Assembly (NCBI GenBank): GCA_027924585.1
Contig: BSBM01000865.1
Span: 5,817,001-5,881,000 of the forward strand
Reading direction: 5' to 3'
From: Larix kaempferi
Taxonomy: Eukaryota; Streptophyta; Pinopsida; Pinales; Pinaceae
Length of the DNA: 64,000 nt
This document shows positions 33,119 through 45,843 of this stretch, one piece after another. The translations under genes and the position numbers were made by a program. The notes beneath the pieces are model-generated. The model was not told where the DNA came from and did not search any database. It was given only the letters and a program-made list of their open reading frames with translations. Within the stretch, counting starts at the first letter, position 1. Each line of letters starts with the position of its first letter.

Positions 33119-34081
33119 TCATATCTCTGAAATTTTGAGGTAAAATTCCAAGGAAACACTGGATCTTAACCCTCACATATTTGATATAGTCCACACACCT
33201 CAACAATTCAAAAATTTATGGACATGCTCATCCATAGATTTCTATTCCAACCTAAGTTCATTGAATTCTTTCCTCTTGTTGTCATAATACCTAGATGATA
33301 GGTATTTTTCCTTGAAATACTTGTTAAATCTCTCCTAGTTGATCCTCCTTTCACTAATCCCTTTCACGTGCATGAGGTGCTCCCACCAAATTGAAGCTCT
33401 TCCATTTAGATTGTAAATGGAAATTCTATCCTTTTCATTTTCTGACTAGTCATGAATCCTGAAATATTTCTTCATCCCAAGAAGCTATGCCTCTGCCTCT
33501 TGGCCAGTCTCACCTTCTCCATCAAATGTGGGAGGCCTTGCTTTCCTAATTTATCCTTGTGGAATTCCTTTGGATATATTTTTTCCTTCAAACCTACTAG
33601 GAGTATGCCTTGTACTTCTTCGAGGGCCTCTTGAGTCACACGACCGACTAGAAGAAGATCTTGAAGAGGGAGAGCTACGCGTTTTTCTCACAGGGAGCTT
33701 TCTTGGGCTTGGAGTCCTCTTCCTAGAACAACCTCTAGAGAGACTCGCTGCACCCCTTCCTTCTTTACCTACATTTATTAGTTTGGACCCAAGGTTTAAC
33801 CTCTGTTGCATATCAGTCAGGCTGTGCAAAATAGCAGCATTGAGATGATTATGTTCTTCATGTGCCTTCATCAACCTTTCATTAAATATTATCATGGTTT
33901 CAACCAAATTCTGAGGATTTATTTTATCCCTTCTTCCATTGGATTCAGTCTCAGCATGATCTTCTTGCACATTTTCTCCTAGCACATCTTCATTATGCTC
34001 ATAAGGATCATGGGCATCATTCATGGTCAACATTTTCCTTTGGAGATTCCTTTCCCCTTGCTTGCTTCTCTCTGCTACCAC
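33119..34081 (-). pseudogene. Gypsy E gag, N-terminal and middle part
   Basis: Open from an ATG at 34081 for 176 codons: an acidic N-terminus, an alpha-helical stretch with LVETMIIFNERLMKAHEE, and an Arg/Ser-rich stretch (RSSPSSRSSSSRSCDSRGPR). It then continues with stops through FEGKNISKGIPQG and the degraded particle core to about 33120. The Arg/Ser block is likely an RNA-binding extension. Confidence 0.7.
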
Positions 34082-34254
34082 TATTCAAATGCTATCAACT
34101 GCAACATGTGCATTATAGAGACATTTATTGGACATCTTAAGAACACATATAAAACATAAAACATCCATTCTTAACATAAATAACTCATGGAATAATTTAT
34201 AGAGCTATTATGCCTTCTACTTTGGCCCAAGCAGCCCCAATGATGCAACCTTCA

Positions 34255-34266
34255 ACTCTGATACCA
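34255..34266 (-). other. Element E primer-binding site
   Basis: TGGTATCAGAGT on the minus strand, 3 bp from the LTR; initiator tRNA-Met type with one mismatch. Confidence 0.85.
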
Positions 34267-34269
34267 TTC

Positions 34270-36852
34270 TATCACGTCCCCGATCCCCTTAGTGTCCTTT
34301 AGAGTGATGGGGGAACAACCTGATAATTTTATTTTCAAAACTCATCTACAACTCTGCCCTTTTTACACAACCGCAATGTCTTTGGTCCCCAATTCCACAA
34401 TCCGGATCCACAAGTCGGAAGTCAGAAGGGCGGAACACTCAAATCGAAGCATCAAACAAAATATGACTCTAACTTCTACATTCCACAGTGTGGGAGTCGA
34501 AAATTCAAAATGCCAAAATACCCAGCTTCGAACAAAATACGACACCGAATTCCGTATTCCGCAGTGCGGGAGTTGGAAACTCGGGATGCCAAATACACCA
34601 TTTCGATGATTTACGCCTCCAACTTTTGCACTCCGCATCTGCGATGCGGGAGTCAGAAAGTCGGAACATGAAATTAACTATTTCGATGAATAATACGCCT
34701 CTGACTTCCACACTCTGCATCCGCGATGCGAGAGTCAGAAATTTAGAGAACCAAATTCACTATCTCGAAGATTTACGCCTCTGACTTTCGCACTCCGCAT
34801 TTGTGATGTAGGATTCAGAAAGTCGAGATTCCAAACACACGGCATCGAGAAAACACACTCCCGATTCCCGCATTCTGTAGTATGAGATTCAAGAGGCCAG
34901 AACGCCAAAATAACTAGCATTTGAAGAAAATGTTCTCCTTACTTCCGCATTCCGCACTTCGGATTCGAAAAGTTGGAAGCTGGCCATACCCCTGTGACCA
35001 CCAACTTATCAAGATGATAACTTCTTCATCCTAAGTCCATTTTTGGAAAACCCAGTACCGTTGGAAACCTATCGACAAGCCCTATGCAACGATGTGATCC
35101 CTTGCCACACTTGATAACTGTGACCTGTTCTTCTTCCAACCCAAAACATGGCCTTAAATTCCATCCAAGACTCATTACCCCATTGTCAAGAGCCCTGGGA
35201 TCACCCTGTCAAGGCCCCTCCCTTCATCTAACCATAAAGGGGGCATGAACATATCAGGGGGTGTCTAATTCATCCCCCAAGATTATATGATGAAGTGAAA
35301 ACCTTCTAAGGATGTGTGCAATGCATAGTAAACATACATAGTGGAATTAAATCTAGTTAATGCATCTACATCATGCAAGAATAACAACATATTAACAGAA
35401 GCAAAATGTTGAAACAAACAATGAATGAACCATCCTAATGGTTAGGCTCATACACAGACTCCCTACTAATTAATTCCCTATGATCATTTCATTCAATTTG
35501 ACTTGAAATAACGATCAACACAACATAGGAAGTAACATAATTCATAACCATGAAAAACACTTATCTTATAGGATGAAACTGTCCAAGCAACTGGTTATGT
35601 GAGAGAAACGTTCCACCCAACCATAGGTCTCTGTCTAGGATTTATTCTTTCAAATGAGAGACCACCCCCGAGCTGGGCTATGTATCTATTGAGGAGGAAC
35701 TGAACAGGCTCACTCACATCCATGGATTCACACACAAACATGCTAATACAACACACAGTTGGGTTTATCAAGCATTTAAGGAACAATGGAGGAGGATGCT
35801 AAGCCAATGAGCTCAACCTCATAGCTACAGGCCTCTCAATTATTACTCAGACAGTCTTGGCACCCACAATACCTACCAAACCCAACACAAGGAAGGTCCC
35901 CTTGTCTGTTGCACAGTCACTCAGGAACCCCTTACCTCCAGTGCTCTTCAGGGTGGGAATAGAAAGGTCCAAGCTGCCGATTCCTTGAGACTCTATACTT
36001 CACTGGTTTTATCAAGCAACCCTACCTTCTTTACTATTCTCCTCTATCATTTCCACTTGATTTTCTCAATTTCTATGGCCAAAGCGAATCTATCCCATAG
36101 GTGGGTTCTCAGCTATCAACATAGGGTTTTCTCATGGGTTTCTGAGAATTTCACATGCTACAAATTTTCCCTAGGGTTTAGGCCAATGGATCCCCTGCTA
36201 GATTGAGCTTCCCACATGAATTTCTGGGCAGATTCGTCACTCCAAATCAGGGTTTTCGCAAAATCACAATTTTTCTTATCTGTTCATCGCTTGGCTCTCT
36301 GTTATTCCCCCAAATCCCCTTTCCCATCCCTCATGGAATGGGGATGATGGAATACTAACTCCTAGGATCAGGGTGACATATGGATCAAGGTAAAAAGAGC
36401 CCCCATACCCTGCCATATGAAATTTCGGGGTTTCCCACACTCCATTGACCTCATGAAAAATTTCTTCAACCACCTTCTGCAACTGAATTAATGTCAGCAA
36501 GGAAGGTCAAAGGGGTTCTAAATATGACATTTGGAAGTCTATGGTCCAATCCCACAACCCCCTGACCTATCCCTAGTGGATGGATACACATGGCCCCCTC
36601 TTATTAGTTGCCTCCATTGCCAGTTTCTTTGGTATTTTATTGCAATATTAACTTTTACATCATTTACAATGTACCATGGCTTAATAGCTCATGGATAACA
36701 AAATATCTACTACTTTCCTTTTACATAAAAACCAAGCATCCACTAGTAGGGCCTTGGCCTTGATCTCCACGCTAGGAAAACATACATCGCATGTATACAA
36801 TATTTACATTGAAATCCAAATATGTCCTAAGGGTCAAAATGGGGGTATTACA
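34270..36852 (-). repeat. Element E 5' LTR
   Basis: 2583 bp, uninterrupted copy of the LTR split by M. On the minus strand it starts TGTAATACCCCC and ends CGTGATA; the left copy ends CGTGACA, so the final CA is mutated here. Confidence 0.93.
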
Positions 36853-36857
36853 ATATA
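36853..36857. repeat. Target-site duplication ATATA, right copy
   Basis: Pairs with 25232-25236. Confidence 0.85.
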
Positions 36858-39013
36858 CATTCGAAATAAGTTTTTTTCTTTGTATTTAAGTCCTTGAAAA
36901 TATTTTTCATCATAGTGATAGTGAAGTCTAAGGTGTTAATGTTTAGACATCATATTCTGAGATTACTTTTGAATTATTAAGGGTTGTGTCACAGAGGTGT
37001 TGGAAGTAGGATCCATGGGATATGTTGCCATTGAGATTGCACACCTTGGGGAAGGGAGCGCAACAGAAATATTTCTAAGCTGCTCGGTGTGGCCTTGGGG
37101 GAAAGTAAAGATTCAGGTGCTATCACCTAATCCCAACTCCTCCGTTTAGGAAAACTCCTAACGAAGCCAAGGGGGGTAGACCCTAAAAAGAGTTTCTATG
37201 GATCTTAAAGTTTGAATGTTTAGTGATGGGAATATTTTTTTAGGAGTTTTTAAATGAATGAAAAATATTCAAACCAAGTTTATATGCAAAATTGATGATA
37301 CATCCACAACATACAATTTGAAGGATAGAAAACAGAATAAAAAATTCATCCACAACATGATATGATAATAGACAATAGCTCACGACAAATAATAAGCAAA
37401 TAGAGAGATTTGAACATTTGTCGTTGTTGAAAGACCAGTTCTAATGGAGTCACTGTTTGGTGGAGTGCTAAAATAACCATTGTGCAAATGCCTCTTGGTT
37501 TATTTTAATTATATGATTTTGAGGACAAGGTTGAATTATTGTGGGATAAGGGGATTTACTATATACCTTGCGGTACAGGAAATGTGTCCGGAATTTTATC
37601 TAGGTGGCTCCATACAAGGACATGTGGGTTGGAACGGATTCTCGAGAGCGAGGTTCAACACTACACCAACAAGGATGTAGTCTAACTAGTGCTCTGAGGT
37701 CACCTCCCAGTGGTTATCGCCTCCTTATTCATAATTTTTCCACTTTTGATCACAGTGTGGCAACTCCGTATTTTTCGTTGGTTTTGCGGGGCTTAATTTG
37801 ATTAAAATTGAAGTTTTTTAATTAAATGTGAGAAAAATTAAGAATGCGACACTTTTTATTTTGATATCCCAAAACTATGGGTAGAGAATACAAGGAGTGG
37901 GAATAATTTATTCGTTACGATTGACTCTCCGACAGAGAGCACTCTTGATTTGAATTAGAACGATATTCAAGATATTTATTGCGTTGGTAAATTTTAATAT
38001 TGACTTTCTGATAGAGATCACTCTTGAGTCTTGATCCGCTTTAACAGTGTGATTCAAGAGATTTTGAACACTACTTTGTTGGAGAAAATAAAATGCTGAA
38101 ATGAAAAGAAACAAGTTTTCTAATTATCTACCCAAGAGTCTCTTTCAGGTCTGAAGACCGTACTCAAGAGAGCAAAGGGGTTAGTATTCAATTTATTCCC
38201 AAAATAAAGTAGAGTAAAAACTGGAAAAAAATAAATAAATAAATATAAATAAATAAATAAATAAAATAAATAAATAAATAAATCTAGATCTAAATGCAAT
38301 AATTGAAAGAACTAGTCTAGCAAGCAAAAACTAATCTAAAGTAGACAGTAAAGGGGACAGGGACAAGCTTCCCCAAAATGGGGGAAGGGGGTGTGGGAGC
38401 CGTAATCCCACTTGATTTTTATTAATGATTATTACAATTAAATTAACTCTCCGATAGATAATGCTCTTGATCTGCTTATGCAGCGTGATTCAGGAGACTT
38501 TAGGCCTAAGAAGGAAAAGAGATAGTAAGGGGATTGAAGGAGAGGGGTTTTGTTTATAATTTTATGCTTAAATTTCACGCTCATTTTCCTCACTTTCTGC
38601 AAAAAAAGACACTAAACCAGAAACCAAACTTGTTAAATATTAGTATTTGTTAGTCCAAAAATACATAGAATTACACTCTTTAGTACTTGCAATTGGTAAG
38701 AGAAATTTTAACTTCAAATACTAAAGGGAAATAATACTTAGATCTAACTTTTAATGTGCATTCGAACTATTTAGATCTAGTAATATTGCAAAACATAAGA
38801 AGATAGATGATAAACTTTAATAGATCTAACTTTGCTAAGCATAAGAATGACCAAGTAACCAAGAAAGAGTATGATTTTTAACAGATGGAAGAATAAACGG
38901 TTCTCAAACCCAAGATTTAATGTAATGAATATTTGGAGAGCGCCTGTGAGACAAAACACATTAGATTAAAAAAATGTAGAGAAGAAGAAAGGGATGCAAC
39001 TGAGCTCCAAGTC
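36858..39013. other. Spacer between E and C
   Basis: No gene recognised. It contains a (AAAT)n microsatellite (38229-38283) and two related blocks, AACTCTCCGATAGA...GTGATTCARGAGA-like, at 37920-38065 and 38445-38510. GTGGCAACTCCGTA at about 37755 resembles the tRNA-Arg primer site of Tat/Ogre elements, but no LTR pair supports it. Confidence 0.4.
38229..38283. repeat. (AAAT)n microsatellite
   Basis: About 55 bp of AAAT units with two interruptions. Confidence 0.95.
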
Positions 39014-39018
39014 CTCTT
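39014..39018. repeat. Target-site duplication CTCTT, left copy
   Basis: Pairs with 52279-52283 around element C. Confidence 0.9.
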
Positions 39019-39512
39019 TGTTAATTTTAGCCTAATTTCACAAGCAAGATCACTGAAAGAAACACAATCACAAGATAGACAAAGATTTACCCCAGGAAAC
39101 TCTCATGGGGTAGAAAAACCAGCAAAGCTTTCCTCAATATAGATAATCAACCAATACAAAGATGTAGTCCAAGACTAGAGCTCCTTATCCTCCTATGCAG
39201 ACCTCTCTCTCTCTCCTATGTGCCAATCACAAGTGAGTGAATAAATGAGATAAGTGAAGAACATACCTCCTCTACTTATACTTGTTTCCTGACTAACTTT
39301 TTACCCTAATGAGGCCAACCTCTCCTAAGAGAGTCTAATAACCCCTAAATAACTAACTCAGGGCCAACCTCACATGGGATATCTAATAACCCTAGTTACC
39401 ACAATCTCTCATAGGAATAAACATCTATGGATACATACAAAGTCCCATCGGAGGAATGAAACATATCCGGAATAATAAATATAATATTCTTAGAAGTTAC
39501 AATATTTCAACA
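39019..39512 (-). repeat. Element C 3' LTR
   Basis: 494 bp, TG to CA. Followed at 39513 by CTCCCCCTAACGAG, which on the minus strand is the polypurine tract CTCGTTAGGGGGAG. Confidence 0.93.
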
Positions 39513-39526
39513 CTCCCCCTAACGAG
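39513..39526 (-). promoter_or_regulatory. Element C polypurine tract
   Basis: Purine run GTTAGGGGGAG on the minus strand touching the 3' LTR. Confidence 0.8.
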
Positions 39527-39734
39527 AAGGATATTATAACGTATGCAGGAGCAAGGAGTCATCAACTACATAATACATGATACATCTATAAATCATTGGA
39601 AACTTTCTTCACTAACTCAACCAGTTACTGGAATATCTTCAAGATCTTCAATACTGGAACATCAACATCTTCAGTATTGAATCTTCATATTTTGCAGCAC
39701 TCGAACAACTACATTAACATCATCATCTGGATCC

Positions 39735-40060
39735 GCTCTATCAATAACATCGTCATCACATGATCATCAGCATTGTCATCACACGATCATCATCATCATC
39801 ATCACACGATCATCGACATTGTCATCACACGATTATCATCATTGCCATCACACAATCATCAGCATCGTCATCACACAATCACCAACATCATCATCACACG
39901 ATCATTAGCATCATCATCAAATGATCATCAACATCGTCATCACACGATCATCAACATCGTCATCACACGCTCACCAGCATCATCATCACACGATCATCAG
40001 CATTGTCATCATACGATCATCAACATCATCATCACACGATCATCAACATCGTCATCACAC
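39735..40060. repeat. About 21-bp tandem array in the C 3' zone, left part
   Basis: Many copies of CACGATCATCARCATCRTCAT-type units. The array is cut at 40065 by D and resumes at 46219. The plus-strand histidine-rich open frames here are repeat by-products. Confidence 0.9.
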
Positions 40061-40065
40061 GATCA
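40061..40065. repeat. Target-site duplication GATCA, left copy
   Basis: Pairs with 46219-46223 around element D; GATCA is part of the 21-bp repeat unit. Confidence 0.85.
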
Positions 40066-40440
40066 TGTTAGGAACCCATGTCTTTACTTTGTTAGTATAT
40101 TGTTGTTGGATGCATATGCTTTGTAAGTCGTCCCGTAGTATTTGTTGATCAATAGTTTATGTTATTGTTGTTGGCGCATATGCTTTGTAAGTCGCCCGTA
40201 TTATTGTTGATCCATAGTTTGTAGTGGCCCATGGTTTTGACCCATAGTATTGGCGCCTAGACTTAGTATATAAGTGTGTGTTGAGGCCTTTGAAGGCACC
40301 ATGAGGTTATTTGTATTGAGCTTTCTCAAAGGAGGTCGCCCCCTCGAAGTGGCCTGCGATCAATATAAAAGTGATTATGAGTTCTGTCATTTCTGCTATT
40401 TCGCATTTTGTTATTAATTAATTGTTGCAGGCGCTTCACA
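40066..40440 (+). repeat. Element D 5' LTR
   Basis: 375 bp, TGTTAGGAACCC to GCGCTTCACA. It contains a TATATAA box at 40267-40273 and an internal duplication of about 70 bp (GCATATGCTTTGTAAGTC...GTTGATC), present in both LTRs. Confidence 0.95.
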
Positions 40441-40442
40441 TC

Positions 40443-40454
40443 TGGTATCAGAGC
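40443..40454 (+). other. Element D primer-binding site
   Basis: TGGTATCAGAGC two bases after the LTR; initiator tRNA-Met type. Confidence 0.95.
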
Positions 40455-41505
40455 ACTTTCTTGGGCTCGCTGGGTGAAATTTCTGCCAATTTTCTTTTCG
40501 CATATGTTGCAAGTTTGGATTTGGGAATAAACCCTATCCGCTTAACTGTGGGAAGTACTTGGGAATAATCCCTCAAACTCATTGTGAGGAGTACCAAAGG
40601 AACCCCGAAGTAGCTGGCCCATTGAGAGGACCTGCCAGCGAAAAGGGTAAGACCCCTACCTGATTGACTAGTTCCCACCCGTGAGGTAAACCAAGAGCTG
40701 TCGTTTGTGGCAAAGTAGTTATCAGTTTTACCTGAGACGTGGAGTGAGGGGTACTGCCCCAATACGCAAGCCATCAGATAGCATTGGTGGCCGAGTGAAA
40801 CTCTTGAACTGTTAGGAAGCCGCACATACTTGGGGTCCATATCTATTTTCAGTTGAACTGTTGTCGATCACTGCTACGTCGTTTCAGATCCAGCCGTTCA
40901 GATCCATTCTGAAAGCCATTCTAGATCCAGCCGTTTTTAATCCATTTGGCACCATTTCAGATCCCTCTATTTCCGCTCACTTCCAGGCCGTTGCAGATCT
41001 ATCTGTTTCATATCCCTTCCAAGCCGTAGCCGCTCCATTCTGAAAACAAAAAAAAGAGAGTATAAAATTCAGTTTTTTCTCCATATATCCCTTGTTTTCA
41101 CTCTATTTCCCTTGAAACTTCCTGGGAACCCCTGTAATCCCATTCTGCATATTTCATTCCTGAGGATCCTATCCCCAATTCCACTTCCCAAATCCCGAAA
41201 TACCACATTTGTCTATTTTTAGGGTTTGCTATAACTTCCTCAGATTTCACCCAATCACCTTCAAATTTTACCACAGAGTTCCTTTCCTAATTCTGCTTCT
41301 TTGTCCCCCTCTGCCAAATTTTCCCATTCTTTCACCCCGCTTCTGAAATCCTCATTTTTTTCTTCCCTGTCTATTCGACAGTGTCCAAAACCTAGTCAAA
41401 CCCCAATTACCCTTCAGATTTTTTCCCAAATCCAGATTTTCCTTTACTAAAGCAGTTTATGTTTTTGTTTTTCTACCCAGTCAACTAAAAAAAAAAATCC
41501 TAGTT
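40455..41505 (+). other. Leader of element D
   Basis: About 1 kb between primer site and gag ATG. It shows tandem CAGATCCAGCCGTT-like words at 40885-41035 and no coding signal. Confidence 0.55.
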
Positions 41506-42570
41506 ATGGTTGTCACCCGCGCAGGAGCAAAAACCATGGAAGAAGCACTTGCAGCCATCCAATCCAAACTCCAGGATCTGGATGAAAAATTTCTCAACCT
41601 CCATCTTGAACATTCAGCTATGAACAACAAACGGCAGTCCGAGTCTTCATCAAACAATGGGTTCTCTTCTTCCAGCAATTTTCGTGGTTTGAAGCTTGAT
41701 TTTCCTCACTTCAATGGTATTGATCCAACTGGATGGATCTATCGTGCAGAACAATATTTCAGTCTGCATAATACTTTTGATGTCAACAAAGTTCCGCTTG
41801 CATCCTTTCATTTGGAACAGGAAGCTCTTCAATGGTACCGTTGGTACATCAAGGCTCATGAAGAGCCAAAATGGCCAGACTTTTGCCAACTCCTTTTGCA
41901 ACGATTTGGTCCTAGTGCTTTTGATGACTTCACAGGAGCCCTCACTAAAATTCGCCAAATTGGCACTGTGAGAGAGTATCAAACCGAATTTGAGAAACTA
42001 GCCAACCACACTGAAGGATTGTCTGATGACTTTTACCGGAGTTGTTTTATCAGTGGTCTAAAGGATGCCATCCACTCTGAGGTCAAAATGTTCTGTCCCA
42101 ACACAATGGTGGAAGCCCTAGGGTTGGCTAAGTTGGCAGAAGACAAGATTGCAGCCCAACAGCGCTCCAAGCCCACTTTTGTTCCCTTTCGAAATATGGG
42201 CTCTCAATGACCACCCATACCACAGGCTCATCGACCAACTCCTATCAAGCGTTTGTCTGAAACAGAGATGCAAGCATGCAGAGAAAAGGGGCTTTGCTAT
42301 AATTGTGATGCGAAATTCACTCAGGGACATAGATGTGTTCAGCAAAAGCTCTATCTCTTGGATGTGGATTCTCCGCCTGCCTCTAAAATTGGTGATGAAG
42401 ATCCCGATACAATGGATGCTCAGGTCGACATTCAGGAACCACCTATTGACCCTCTGTCTCAGGATGACCATCCAGATATATCTCTCCATGATTTAGCTGG
42501 AATCACCACCCCCCCAAACAATGCGGGTTTGGGGTTACTTCAAGAAGCTTCCTCTTACAATACTCGTTGA
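41506..42570 (+). pseudogene. Gypsy D gag
   Basis: Retrotransposon gag beginning MVVTRAGAKTMEEAL, with the family core FNGIDPTGWIYRAEQYF, ALQWYRWYIKAHEEPKW and FEKLANHTEGL. TGA at 42208-42210 interrupts it; the same frame continues through RLSETEMQACREKGLCYNC to the zinc knuckle (CYNCDAKFTQGHRC), a spaced form common in plant chromoviruses. The frame then shifts to that of protease around 42520-42560. Confidence 0.9.
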
Positions 42571-43102
42571 TTCTGGTAGCACTCATAATTTCATTGACCC
42601 TCGGATCGCCAAACAAGCTGATTGTTTTATCCATCCTTGCTCCAACTTTGAACTCATGGTTGCCAATGGGGGCACCTTACCTTGCAAAGGGAAGTGTCAA
42701 AATGTGCGTATCTATATGGGAGATTATACCTTGTGCTCTGACATGTTTGCCTTGACCTTAGGCAGATGTGATGTGGTTTTGGGCGCTCAATGGCTATGCA
42801 CACTTGGCCTTATCTTATGGGATTTTGCTTAACTTTGGATGCAGTTTTTCCTCAATGGACAAAAACACACATTGATAGGATTACAACCAGGGTCTCTCAG
42901 CATCATCAGTTCACATCGCATGGAAAAACTGCTCAAGAAGAATTCACATGGTGTCATCGTTCAGATCCATTCCATTCAGATGCAACCATCAGTGGTCTCC
43001 ACTACTCCTTTGGATCTACAACAAATTTTGGATCAATATACAGGTGTCTTTGTTGAACCAGTGGGATTGCCACCTTCAAGGCCAAAATACCATCATATTT
43101 AG
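42521..43102 (+). pseudogene. Gypsy D aspartic protease
   Basis: Open from MRVWGYFKKLPLTILVDSGS; the active-site DSG is intact (VDSGSTHNFIDPR). The conserved end VVLGAQWLCTLG precedes a TAA at 42830-42832. The same frame then continues through a linker to a TAG at 43100-43102, in front of RT. Both stops fit loss of glutamine codons but the ancestral codons are not seen in the window. Confidence 0.88.
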
Positions 43103-44410
43103 CTCCTTCCTGGCAGTGTTCCTCCCAACATCAGGCCCTATCGCTACCCATTTCACCAAAAAACGGAGATTGAAATGCTCGTTCAGGACATATTGAAGCA
43201 AGGTATTATTCGCCCAAGAACTAGTTCCTTTTCTTCTCCAGTTCTTCTTGTCCACAAAAAAGATGGGTCATGGCGCCTTTGCATTGACTTCCGAGCACTT
43301 AATCACCTCACCATCAAGGATAAGTTTCCAATTCCTGTTGTTGATGAGCTTCATGGGGTTCAATTTTTCTCCAAGTTGGATCTTCGTTCTAGGTATCATC
43401 AAATTCGGGTTCATGAGGATGATATCCCTAAAACAGCTTTCCACACACATGATGGCCATTATGAGTTTTTGGTCATGCCCTTTGGCCTCACTAATGCTCC
43501 TTCCACATTCCATGCCTTAATGAATAAAATATTTCGACCTTACTTGTGGAAATTCATTTTGGTATTCTTTGATGATATCCTCATCTACAGTAAAACATGG
43601 GATGAACATCTCGAGCATCTGGATCTTGTCATGCAACTTTTCTCTGACCATCATCTCCACGCCAAGCAGTCTAAATGTGTTTTTGGACAGAATAAAGTTG
43701 AGTATCTCGGGCATATTATCTCAGCACAAGGGCCTCGCATGGATCCTGCCAAAATCAATGCCATGAACAATTGGCCGCATCCTCAGACACTCAAGAGCAT
43801 TCGTGGTTTTTTGGGGTTGAATGGATACTACCGCAAGTTTGTCAAGGATTATGGGAAGATTGTAGCTCCATTAACTGCTCTATTGAAAAAGGATTCTTTT
43901 ACATGGACACATGTTGCTCAATGTGCATTTGACAAACTGAAACAAGCTATGTGTACTACACCTGTTCTAGCTATGCTCGATTTTTCCAAGCCCTTCACTA
44001 TTGAGAGTGATGCTTGCGGCAATGGAATTGGTGTTTTTCTCCTTCAAGATGAACACCCCATTGTGTTCACCAGCAAATCCCTTTTAGGTAAGAATTTAGC
44101 TGCCTTTACATATGAGAAGGAAATGATGGCTATTTTGCATGCAGTACAGAAGTGGCGACCATACCTATTAGGGAATCATTTCTGCATCAAGACTGATCAC
44201 CAGAATCTGAAATATTTCTTGGAACAGCGTGTCTCCTCCCCAGCACAACAGAAATGGGTTAGCAAACTCATGGGTTATGACTATGAGATCACTTACAAGA
44301 AGGGTAAATACAATATTGTGGAAGATTCTCTTTCTCACACATTTGATGCCCAAGGTTCTCTTTCAACTATTTCTATGCTTGTTCCAAATTGGTTGCAATC
44401 TATTCAATAG
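43103..44410 (+). pseudogene. Gypsy D reverse transcriptase and RNase H
   Basis: 411 open codons from 43175: GIIRPRTSSFSSPVLLVHKK, LCIDFRALNHLT, FSKLDLRSRYHQIR, MPFGLTNAPSTF, then the catalytic FFDDILIYS near 43567-43590. RNase H has FTIESDACGNGIGVFL and KTDHQNLKYFLEQR, ending with the connection to integrase before a TAG at 44408-44410. Catalytic residues are preserved, unlike in element E. Confidence 0.95.
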
Positions 44411-45781
44411 GGTTATGTCAATGACTCTTCCTTATCTCAAATCATCCAACGCTTGACCAACAACCCTTCTGCTGTACCACATTACTCTTGGGATGGTGCT
44501 TCTCTGAGATACAAGGGTCATCTGGTTCTTCCCCAGAGCACAGATCTTCAACAGGTTGTCTTCTATGAACTCCATGCTTCTCCATTGGCAGGGCACTCTG
44601 GGTTCCTCAAAATGTATGAACGGGAACGAAGTAACTTCTTTTGGCAGGGCATGAAAAGGACAATTCAACAGATGGTGGTTGAATGTGATACCTTCTAGCG
44701 CAATAAGGGTGAAACAACACTCCTTCCAGGATTGCTCGAACCCTTGCCCATACCTACATGGATTTGGACAGATATTTCTATGGATTTCATTGAAGGGCTC
44801 CCTAAATGTGGTGGGAAGACAGTGATTCTCATTGTGGTTGATCACCTCTCCAAATATAGTCGTTTTTGTGCTCTCATCCATCCCTATACAACCTCCTTAG
44901 TCACTCAAATTTTCCTGGACCAGATCTTTCGTCTTCATGGCATCCCTTCTTCCATTGTCTCGAATCGTGATGCGACTTTCACCAGTCATTTTTGGACATA
45001 ACTATTTCGCCACACTAGCACCAAACTGAAATTGAGTTCAGGGTATCACCCAAAAACATATGGTCAGACTGAAATTATCAATAAATGCTTGGAAACTTAT
45101 CTTCGTTGCTTCACCTCTGAAGAACAACATCAGTGGGAAAAGTGGCTCCCTCTCGCTGAATGGTGGTACAATACCTCTTACCACACTGCCTCTAAAATGA
45201 CCCCATATGAAGAATTCTATGGTCAGGCACCTTCAGTTCTTCTTCCATACACCCCCAACAGTTCACCAGTTCAGGAAGTTGACACGGTCCTTCAAAACCA
45301 CGATCAAATTCTTCAAATTTTGCGGGACAATCTTCACATGGCAAGAAATCGCATGAAGCAACAAGCTGATCAACACCGTTCTGAGCGCACTTTTCAAGCA
45401 GGCGATATGGTTTTTCTTTGTCTCCAGCTGTATAAGCAATCCTCCCTGAATCTCAAAGGGCGTCATAAGCTCACTCCAAATTTTTATGGGCCATATCGGA
45501 TTCTTCAAAAGATTGGGTCCGTTGCTTATAAATTGGAACTTCCTCCTTCTTCCTGCATTCATCCAGTATTTCATGTATCTTGTCTGAAGAAAGTTCTTGG
45601 CACGAACATCAGTGGACAAACTATTTTACCCGAACTGGATAATGAAAGATCCATTTTTTTGGACACGGAGGCCATCCTCAATCGGCACACTTGTCAGCTT
45701 CGCTCTTGCTCTATCACAGAGGTCTTAATTCAGTGGAACAGCATGCAACCGGAGGATGCTACATGGGAACCACTCCTTTAG
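44411..45781 (+). pseudogene. Gypsy D integrase with chromodomain-like end
   Basis: Continues in the RT frame. The zinc region reads LHASPLAGHSGFLKMY...CDTF, where the second cysteine of the usual CDTCQRNK is phenylalanine and the glutamine a TAG (44696-44698). The core includes DISMDFIEGLPK and VVDHLSKYSRF, a TAA at 44999-45001, and SGYHPKTYGQTEIINKCLE. The C-terminus has the GPYRILQKIGSVAYKLELP block, then a short chromodomain-like end, EVLIQWNSMQPEDATWEPLL. This class of tail directs insertion by binding chromatin marks. Confidence 0.92.
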
Positions 45782-45830
45782 ATTCAACAACAATGTCCAC
45801 ATCTAAAGCTTTGAGGACAAAGCCTTTTTT

Positions 45831-45843
45831 AAGGGGGAGGGGA
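45831..45843 (+). promoter_or_regulatory. Element D polypurine tract
   Basis: AAGGGGGAGGGGA directly upstream of the 3' LTR. Confidence 0.9.

Larger units (their letters stand above)
25237..36852 (-). mobile_element. Ty3-gypsy chromovirus E
   Basis: Minus-strand gypsy element with LTRs of about 2.58 kb (25237-29385 with insert M; 34270-36852), target duplication ATATA, initiator-tRNA-type primer site and polypurine tract. The gene order gag, protease, RT, RNase H, integrase with a C-terminal chromodomain places it in the chromoviruses. Most coding pieces lie in one frame, with a shifted segment from about 31735 to 31015. A truncated LTR of the same family (L) lies at 60282. Confidence 0.93.

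Noticed and set aside
37755-37768. tRNA-Arg-type primer-binding site (GTGGCAACTCCGTA)
   Set aside because: Resembles Tat/Ogre sites, but I could not find an LTR end before it or any pol after it.
39735-40150. Histidine-rich plus-strand open frames
   Set aside because: Direct translation of a CATCATCAC-type tandem array in the C element's 3' zone.
40448-40840. Minus-strand 130-codon open frame in the D leader
   Set aside because: Lies antisense across LTR-proximal leader sequence and matches no family; a shadow frame.
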